Source of the DNA: Candidatus Saccharimonadales bacterium
GTDB taxonomy: Bacteria > Patescibacteriota > Saccharimonadia > Saccharimonadales > UBA4665
NCBI GenBank assembly: GCA_025450135.1
Contig: JANWHZ010000047.1
Location: 1 to 9,805 of the forward strand
Length of the DNA: 9,805 nt
Direction: 5' to 3'
In this document: in pieces, positions 5,531 to 9,805 of the stretch
Numbering within the stretch: the stretch's first letter is position 1
Layout of the letters: every line of letters begins with the position of its first letter
Position numbers and translations under genes: made by a program
The notes under the pieces: generated by a model
Database searches by the model: none
What the model was told of the DNA's origin: nothing
The model's input: only the letters and a program-made list of their open reading frames with translations

Positions 5531-5643
5531 AAAGAGACGTCGCATTTACCCATGACCAGTCATATGACTCGTCAGTTATCCAACTCGATCCTATTGTTCA
5601 AGTAGCGGTTGTGCTTCAATCTGTTAACGACGGTATAATATAG
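5527..5643 (+). CDS. Candidate 38-residue protein overlapping the HAD gene stop
   Basis: An ATGA overlap with the HAD gene stop opens a frame of 38 codons beginning MKRDVAFTHDQSYDSS, followed by a mildly hydrophobic VIQLDPIVQVAVVLQSV segment and NDGII. It ends with TAG at 5641-5643, four bases before argS. The overlap is typical of translational coupling, and no Shine-Dalgarno sequence of its own is visible. Against a real gene: it is short, it has no recognised family, and its 3' end contains the argS promoter, so it may be a chance frame filling the gap. Confidence 0.35.
   Translation: MKRDVAFTHDQSYDSSVIQLDPIVQVAVVLQSVNDGII
5554..5573. repeat. Imperfect 20-base palindrome (core AGTCATATGACT)
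   Basis: The 12-base core at 5558-5569 is a perfect palindrome, and GAC/GTC extends it on both sides across one mismatched pair. It lies about 40 bases upstream of the putative argS -35 region, inside the candidate small ORF. It could be an operator for a dimeric regulator or a chance palindrome. Confidence 0.4.
5609..5639 (+). promoter_or_regulatory. argS promoter with TATAAT adjacent to the start codon
   Basis: TATAAT at 5634-5639 ends eight bases before the argS ATG, so the transcript would begin at or within about two bases of the start codon. A weak -35 candidate, TTGTGC, is at 5609-5614 with a long 19-base spacer. There is no Shine-Dalgarno sequence before argS. The T-box operon could also read through into argS, since no terminator lies between. 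Confidence 0.6.
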
Positions 5644-5647
5644 AGTA

Positions 5648-7324
5648 ATGAGACAAGAATTAACCAACGCTGTAATCGATGCTTGCAAAAAGCTGTTCGA
5701 TGAGGAACCTAACGTCGAGCTGACACGGCCAGATGAGCAATTTGGCGACTATGCGACAAATGTAGCACTACAGCTAGCTGGCAAGCTGCACAAGAATCCA
5801 CACGAAGTCGCCGAGGCGCTAGCTGCCAACATCCAAGAACGTTTCGAGGATCAAGTAGCGGACGTGTCTGTTGCTGGACCAGGGTTTCTTAATATCAGGC
5901 TATCTGATAGCGCACTTGTTGCAGCAGCTGCTCAAGCACCGGCTTTCCAATCCAGCCAGTATAAGGGTAAGGTTGTAGTTTCTGACTACTCGGACCCAAA
6001 CGTGTTCAAAGCATTGCACGTTGGTCACCTTTATACCACGATCATCGGTGATGCAATTATGAGCCTCATCGAACATGCTGGTGCGGAATCGCACCGGACA
6101 AATTACGGCAGCGACGTCGGGCTGCCTGCTGCTCGGGCTATGTGGGGTATCATCAAGTTCATTGGCGGTGAAGATCCTACCAAGTTACCCGATGTTCCGG
6201 TTGCCCAGCGTGCGGACTGGCTCAGCCAGCGTTATGTAGAAGGCACGGCAGCCGATGAGATGAACGAGCAGGCCAAGCAGGAAATCGTAGAGATTAATAA
6301 GAGAATTTATGCGCTCCACGCGAGCGATGATCATACCACACCATTTGCACAACTCTATTGGACGTGCCGGCAATGGAGCTATGACTACTTTGACAACTTC
6401 TATGCTCGCGTTGGCAGCCATTTTGAAAAATACTATCCAGAAAGCTCAATCGCGCCGCTTGGGCTTGCGGTCGTCAAACAGCAGTTCGACAAAGGTGTGT
6501 ACCAAAAAAGCGACGGCGCAATCGTATTTGTCGGTGAGCCGTACGGACTTCATACGAGAGTGTTCATTAACTCACACGGGCTGCCGACCTACGAGGCTAA
6601 AGAGGTTGGCCTGACCATGGCCAAAGACCGGGACTACCATTTTGACTTCAACGTCATCGTGACCGGAAGCGATATTCTGGCCTACATGAAAGTCGTCATG
6701 AAGAGTATTGAGCAGTTTGCCCCAGAAGTAGCGCTACATACGCGACACATCACGCACGGAAACGTGAAGATGAAAGGTGGCATAAAAATGAGCTCGCGCA
6801 AAGGCAATGTATTGCTGGCGGAGGATGTGCTTGACTCGGTCAATGCGCTGAGTAAAAAACTGAGCGGCAGAAGCGACGAGCAAACGACGCTAGCGGCCGT
6901 CAAATACGCCTTCTTGAAGCAGCGAATTGGCCAGGACGTTATATACGATCTGGAAGAATCAGTGAGCCTCGCCGGCAATTCTGGGCCATATTTACAATAC
7001 GCGCACGCTCGAGCTAGAAGCATTTTAAGCAAGGCGAATCAGCAGCCAGCTGAGATTACACAACTTGAGCCAGCCGAGCGAAGCTTGTTGCGTAAGATCT
7101 CGGAATATAGCGAAGTGTTGGAGAAGGCTACCACTGAGCTACTGCCACACCATATCTGCACGTTCTTATACGAGCTAGCCCAGGTTTTTAATAGCTTTTA
7201 TGAGCACAATCGTGTGATTAATAGTGATCGCGAGGGAGTACGACTGACGCTAGTAAGCCACTATGCCGACACACTAAAAGCGGGTCTGGGCCTGTTGGGA
7301 ATAGTTGCTCCTGATAAAATGTAA
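5648..7324 (+). CDS. argS: Arginyl-tRNA synthetase
   Basis: Class I aminoacyl-tRNA synthetase that charges tRNA-Arg with arginine using ATP. At 558 residues it is of normal length. The N-terminal additional domain (Arg_tRNA_synt_N) covers about residues 1-90, with the typical QFGDYATNVALQLA. The catalytic domain shows the signature HVGH at 124-127 and KMSSR at 380-384, a fairly complete form of the KMSKS loop that many ArgRS enzymes lack. The DALR anticodon-binding domain is at the C-terminus, with NSGPYLQYAHARARSIL before it. The ATG has no Shine-Dalgarno sequence and fits a leaderless transcript. An MscL-like channel gene follows after 18 bases, then msrB, forming a likely three-gene unit. 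Essential housekeeping function; nothing unusual in the protein itself. Confidence 0.96.
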   Translation: MRQELTNAVIDACKKLFDEEPNVELTRPDEQFGDYATNVALQLAGKLHKNPHEVAEALAANIQERFEDQVADVSVAGPGFLNIRLSDSALVAAAAQAPAFQSSQYKGKVVVSDYSDPNVFKALHVGHLYTTIIGDAIMSLIEHAGAESHRTNYGSDVGLPAARAMWGIIKFIGGEDPTKLPDVPVAQRADWLSQRYVEGTAADEMNEQAKQEIVEINKRIYALHASDDHTTPFAQLYWTCRQWSYDYFDNFYARVGSHFEKYYPESSIAPLGLAVVKQQFDKGVYQKSDGAIVFVGEPYGLHTRVFINSHGLPTYEAKEVGLTMAKDRDYHFDFNVIVTGSDILAYMKVVMKSIEQFAPEVALHTRHITHGNVKMKGGIKMSSRKGNVLLAEDVLDSVNALSKKLSGRSDEQTTLAAVKYAFLKQRIGQDVIYDLEESVSLAGNSGPYLQYAHARARSILSKANQQPAEITQLEPAERSLLRKISEYSEVLEKATTELLPHHICTFLYELAQVFNSFYEHNRVINSDREGVRLTLVSHYADTLKAGLGLLGIVAPDKM

Positions 7325-7342
7325 GTGTTGAGGAGAAGACCT

Positions 7343-7807
7343 ATGGCAGACGCACCACCATCAGAAAGTAAGCCGCTTGATCAGAAAACAGAGGCTGAGC
7401 TAAAACGCGAAGCAAAGGCACGTCTCAAGCGTTTAAGCCCGCTTACTGCGACACAACTCGTTCAAGAGACCGTTCGTGATAAGGTTGGCCAACCTGCCAC
7501 CGGATTCATCGCATTTATTCACGAACGAGCAATCGTCGGCCTTGCAATAGGATTTGTTATTGGCGTACAAGTTCAAACCGTTGCTAAGTCATTCATCACT
7601 GGCTTTGTTAATCCACTATTTACTTTTCTGATTCCTGGCAACCAAGTGCTGAGTGATCATAAGTGGACTTGGCATATTAATGGGCACACTGCCGATATAG
7701 GCTGGGGGGATTTGATGTACCAGCTCTTGGACCTATTTTTCCTAGTATTTATTATCTATTTGCTCGTTCGCATCTTCAAACTCGACCGGCTCGACAAAAA
7801 ATCATAA
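7343..7807 (+). CDS. mscL: Large-conductance mechanosensitive channel (MscL-like)
   Basis: The 154-residue product resembles MscL, the membrane channel that opens on membrane tension to release solutes during hypo-osmotic shock. Residues 54-93 (GFIAFIHERAIVGLAIGFVIGVQVQTVAKSFITGFVNPL) correspond to the short N-terminal helix and pore helix TM1. Residues 98-121 form the outer loop, and 124-145 form TM2, followed by a short basic tail (KLDRLDKKS). Two features differ from classical MscL: a charged N-terminal extension of about 50 residues rich in Lys, Arg and Glu, and a shortened C-terminal bundle. The ATG at 7343 was chosen over an in-frame GTG at 7325 because GAGGAG (7330-7335) lies seven bases before it. 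It sits between argS and msrB with 18-base gaps on both sides. Confidence 0.85.
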   Translation: MADAPPSESKPLDQKTEAELKREAKARLKRLSPLTATQLVQETVRDKVGQPATGFIAFIHERAIVGLAIGFVIGVQVQTVAKSFITGFVNPLFTFLIPGNQVLSDHKWTWHINGHTADIGWGDLMYQLLDLFFLVFIIYLLVRIFKLDRLDKKS

Positions 7808-7825
7808 CCTAAAAAGGGAGATGAA

Positions 7826-8230
7826 ATGGCTCAGCAATTTTCAGACGAAAATCTCAAGAACCGTCTGACGTCAGAACAGTACCATGTGCTGCGGGAAAAA
7901 GGCACCGAGGTTCCTGGCACTGGCAAGCTTCTTTATAACACTGAGAATGGGATGTACGTTTGTCCAGTATGCGGCAACGAACTATTTGCTAGCAGTACTA
8001 AGTTTGAATCAACAATGCCAGGCCTGGTGGGGTGGCCGAGCTTCTGCGATGCAGCCAATAGCAACGCGATTGAGTTAAAGGAAGATAACAGCAACGGTGT
8101 GCACCGAACCGAAGTGGTCTGTAAGACATGCGGTAGCCATCTTGGACATCTGTTCGACGATGCAGGATCACCAAACGGCAAACATTATTGTATAAATTCA
8201 GCCGCCCTCGAATTTAAGAAACAAGCGTAG
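7826..8230 (+). CDS. msrB: Peptide-methionine (R)-S-oxide reductase
   Basis: MsrB reduces the R form of methionine sulfoxide in proteins. The 134-residue product has the two zinc CxxC pairs (Cys46/Cys49 in CPVC, Cys99/Cys102 in CKTC), GWPSF at 69-73, RTEVVCKTCGSHLGHLFDD at 94-112 and the catalytic Cys122 in HYCINSAAL. The usual (D)SGCGWPSF or SGTGWPSF segment is replaced here by ESTMPGLVGWPSFC, a short insertion before GWPSF, with Cys74 right after it; Cys74 might serve as the resolving cysteine. Translation is supported by AGGGAG at 7815-7820, five bases before the ATG. It is the last gene of the argS-mscL-msrB run. Its TAG stop abuts the stop of the convergent HxlR gene, giving TAGCTA with no spacer. 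Confidence 0.93.
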   Translation: MAQQFSDENLKNRLTSEQYHVLREKGTEVPGTGKLLYNTENGMYVCPVCGNELFASSTKFESTMPGLVGWPSFCDAANSNAIELKEDNSNGVHRTEVVCKTCGSHLGHLFDDAGSPNGKHYCINSAALEFKKQA

Positions 8231-8572
8231 CTAACGAGCGTACTTTGTACCCCAAGCTGCCATTTGCTTGATGATCGGGAGTAAGTCCTTGCCTTTTTTG
8301 GTGAGCGAATAACCAACCCGAGGCGGCACTTCGGGGTAGGCAAGCTTAGTAATGACACCATAAGCCTCGAGCTCGTCGAGGCGTTTCGACAATGTTCTGG
8401 GGTTGATACTTCCCACCGTCTTCTCCAATGAGCAAAAGCGACACTCGCCGGTTGCTAGGTCGCGTAGGATGAGCGCTGTCCACTTATTGCCAATGATCTC
8501 CATTGCCGCCTCAATGCAACCGTCACGCGGTTCAAGTTCGGTTCTCCTTTGTTTAGTAGTAGTTAATTTCAT
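8231..8572 (-). CDS. HxlR-family winged-helix transcriptional regulator
   Basis: The 113-residue protein is a typical single-domain HxlR regulator. The conserved N-terminal Cys lies in DGCIEAAMEIIGNKWTALILRDL (Cys19), the recognition helix region is INPRTLSKRLDELEAYGVI, and the wing is in PPRVGYSLTKKGKDLLPII. Members of the family bind DNA as dimers, and several (YodB, CatR, HypR types) sense oxidants or electrophiles through the N-terminal Cys. This one has two further cysteines, Cys44 and Cys47 (CRFC). It is divergent from an FMN reductase gene, a common regulator-target arrangement, so it probably controls that gene and itself. No Shine-Dalgarno sequence precedes its ATG; a TATACC box at 8587-8582 on the minus strand would give a nearly leaderless transcript. 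Confidence 0.93.
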   Translation of the reverse strand: MKLTTTKQRRTELEPRDGCIEAAMEIIGNKWTALILRDLATGECRFCSLEKTVGSINPRTLSKRLDELEAYGVITKLAYPEVPPRVGYSLTKKGKDLLPIIKQMAAWGTKYAR

Positions 8573-8639
8573 ACTTTACAAGGTATAGTAATAGCTCTAT
8601 GCTTATAATATACAAAGTATACCACAGAAGGAGACAGGT
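8573..8639. promoter_or_regulatory. Divergent promoter/operator region with two TACAARGTATA elements
   Basis: TACAAGGTATA (8577-8587) and TACAAAGTATA (8611-8621) are direct repeats 34 bases apart, about three helix turns. The first lies inside a longer TACT-N11-AGTA inverted repeat (8572-8590), the second inside the near-palindrome TATAC-AAA-GTATA (8609-8621). TATAAT at 8604-8609 is the -10 box for the rightward FMN reductase gene, so one element covers its -35 region and the other its transcription start. The first also covers the likely -10 box of the leftward regulator gene. This placement fits repression by the HxlR protein. AAGGAG at 8628-8633 is the Shine-Dalgarno sequence for the reductase. 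Confidence 0.6.
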
Positions 8640-9224
8640 ATGAAGCTGCAGGTTATTGTAGGTAGCACACGGCCAGGACGGATTACGTTACGTATTGCAA
8701 AATGGGTAGTAGCATCTGCAGAAGAAATGCCTGATGTTGAGGTGGAGCTCGTAGACTTAGCTGATTACAATATGCCTTTCCTTGACGAGGCGATCTCTCC
8801 ACGCTACAACCCCAACCGCACGCCGAATCCCGAAGCCAAGCGCTGGCTCGACAAGCTGGCACAGGCGGACGCATTTGTTATCGTGACGCCAGAATATAAC
8901 CGCTCATATTCCGCAGTGCTCAAGAATGCAATCGACTATGTAGATTTCCAGATGGAGCGTAAGCCGGTTGCGTTGGTCGGACATGGTGCAACCGGTGGTG
9001 CGCAAGCGATTGCACATCTCCGTGGGGTATTACCCGGGATACATGCGGCTACCGTGCCAGCTGCAACATTCATCATGCGGGCCACAGATATCTTCGATGA
9101 AGAGGGCCACTTGAGCGAAGAGGCGAAGGCAAATCCATATGGCCCGCATACCGCGCTGAAGCAAACGCTTGATTCAACGAGGTGGTACAGCGATGCTTTG
9201 GCGACAGCACGTGCCAAAGCATAA
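8640..9224 (+). CDS. NADPH-dependent FMN reductase (flavodoxin-like)
   Basis: The 194-residue product belongs to the NADPH-dependent FMN reductase family of flavodoxin-fold enzymes, which use NAD(P)H to reduce flavin, quinones or azo/nitro compounds. The FMN phosphate loop is GSTRPGR at residues 8-14. TPEYNRSYSAVLKNAIDY (83-100) is the family signature contacting the isoalloxazine ring, and GATGG (116-120) is the third flavin-binding loop. There is no signal peptide; it should be cytosolic. AAGGAG lies six bases before the ATG. The gene is divergent from the HxlR regulator, and the shared gap carries repeated elements over its promoter, so induction by oxidants or quinones is a reasonable inference. 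The exact acceptor cannot be told from sequence. Confidence 0.92.
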   Translation: MKLQVIVGSTRPGRITLRIAKWVVASAEEMPDVEVELVDLADYNMPFLDEAISPRYNPNRTPNPEAKRWLDKLAQADAFVIVTPEYNRSYSAVLKNAIDYVDFQMERKPVALVGHGATGGAQAIAHLRGVLPGIHAATVPAATFIMRATDIFDEEGHLSEEAKANPYGPHTALKQTLDSTRWYSDALATARAKA

Positions 9225-9255
9225 TTGCTAAACATCTTTCCTCGTACCGTATAAT
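9225..9255 (+). promoter_or_regulatory. orn promoter with TATAAT adjacent to the start codon
   Basis: TATAAT at 9250-9255 ends seven bases before the ATG at 9263. TTGCTA at 9225-9230 is a possible -35 box with a 19-base spacer, the same long spacing as at argS. It overlaps the end of the FMN reductase stop region, so the whole promoter fits in the 38-base gap. Confidence 0.55.
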
Positions 9256-9262
9256 AATGGCA

Positions 9263-9805
9263 ATGATTGACCTAAAGCATCTGCGGCCTACTAAATTGTT
9301 ATGGGTCGATTTAGAGATGACGGGACTTGATCCAGAGCAACATGCCATCGTAGAAGTAGCGGCAAAAGTTACTGACTTTGAATTTCGGCCACTCGGTGCA
9401 TACGCAGCTATTATTCATCAGACAGATGAAGTGCTCGACAATGCGACCGAATGGAATAAGGAACATCATGGGGGACCGGACGGGTTGTACTCGCGTTCGC
9501 GCCAGAGCCAGATCAGCGAACGTGAAGCAGTCCAAGGCTTAATCCAGCTCATCTCAGGTACTTTTGGTGAAGAGCCTGCAACATTGGCGGGGAACTCTAT
9601 TCATCAAGATCGGCGCTTTATTCGAAAGTGGTGGCCAGAAGTCGAAGAGTTACTGCATTACCGCATGCTTGATGTCAGTGCCTGGAAAGTGCTCATGCGG
9701 GGCAAGTTCAATGTACAATTCGTGACTCAGGAAAACCACCGGGCTGATGACGATATTCAGGAGAGTATCAATGAGTTACGCTATTATCTCGACTGGTTCA
9801 GACAG
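9263..9805 (+). CDS. orn: Oligoribonuclease, 3' end cut by window edge
   Basis: Orn is a 3'-5' exoribonuclease that degrades two- to five-nucleotide RNA fragments to mononucleotides, including the pGpG left from cyclic di-GMP breakdown where that signal exists. All DEDDh residues are visible: Asp16 and Glu18 in WVDLEMTGLDP, Asp116 in LAGNSIHQDRRFI, and His159/Asp164 in HRADDDIQESINEL. The frame is open for 181 codons to the right edge; E. coli Orn is about this long, so only a few residues should be missing. Two in-frame ATGs exist, at 9257 and 9263. I chose 9263 because 9257 lies only two bases after the -10 box and would be upstream of the expected transcription start. No Shine-Dalgarno sequence is seen, so a leaderless transcript is likely. 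Confidence 0.93.
   Translation, partial: MIDLKHLRPTKLLWVDLEMTGLDPEQHAIVEVAAKVTDFEFRPLGAYAAIIHQTDEVLDNATEWNKEHHGGPDGLYSRSRQSQISEREAVQGLIQLISGTFGEEPATLAGNSIHQDRRFIRKWWPEVEELLHYRMLDVSAWKVLMRGKFNVQFVTQENHRADDDIQESINELRYYLDWFRQ

Noticed and set aside
6682..7032. Minus-strand frame of 116 codons inside argS
   Set aside because: Antisense to a well-defined synthetase domain, with no ribosome-binding site or recognisable product.
7325..7342. GTG start giving six more residues on MscL
   Set aside because: These codons contain the Shine-Dalgarno sequence GAGGAG for the ATG at 7343.

Overview
The window looks like a compact bacterial chromosome segment, most plausibly from Candidatus Saccharibacteria (TM7) or a close Patescibacteria relative. 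This placement is an inference. It rests on the combination of a standalone bifunctional phosphoglucose/phosphomannose isomerase, a DUF1361 membrane protein, an MscL-like channel beside argS, a DEDDh oligoribonuclease, a sortase-type anchored protein with an xPxTGP signal, very tight gene packing, and promoters whose -10 box lies almost on the start codon. TGA acts as a normal stop codon, so the code is the standard bacterial one.

Layout. Positions 1-429 hold the 3' part of a Ser/Gln-rich surface protein. It converges, with one base between, on a minus-strand gene (431-925) for an unrecognised acidic helical protein. From a short divergent gap, 1004-2487 encodes a two-gene sugar-phosphate unit: a PGI/PMI isomerase and a PMI-II-like cupin overlapping as TAATG. 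A DUF1361 membrane protein (2512-3186) follows from its own promoter.

The most interesting part is 3183-5530. A canonical TTGACA-16-TATAAT promoter drives a T-box riboswitch whose antiterminator and terminator can both be paired base by base. It is followed by a second, independent attenuator built around a 23-codon leader peptide with a run of six codons H-H-N-N-H-Y. Mutually exclusive 1:2, 2:3 and 3:4 helices are visible there. The two serial amino-acid or tRNA sensors control a 465-residue protein I cannot identify and a small HAD phosphatase of the MDP-1/FkbH type. A 38-codon ORF overlaps the phosphatase stop codon and leads into argS.

The argS gene (5648-7324) starts from its own apparently leaderless promoter and is followed closely by an MscL-like channel and MsrB. 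MsrB abuts, with no spacer, a convergent HxlR-type regulator gene. That regulator is divergent from an NADPH-dependent FMN reductase, and the gap between them carries two copies of a TACAARGTATA element at the promoter, which suggests local redox control. The window ends in orn, open at the right edge after 181 codons.

Expression pattern. Promoter-proximal genes (DUF1361, argS, orn) have TATAAT ending 7-8 bases before the ATG and no Shine-Dalgarno sequence. Genes with a 5' leader or inside operons carry good Shine-Dalgarno sequences. No tRNA, rRNA, CRISPR array, insertion sequence or phage gene was seen.
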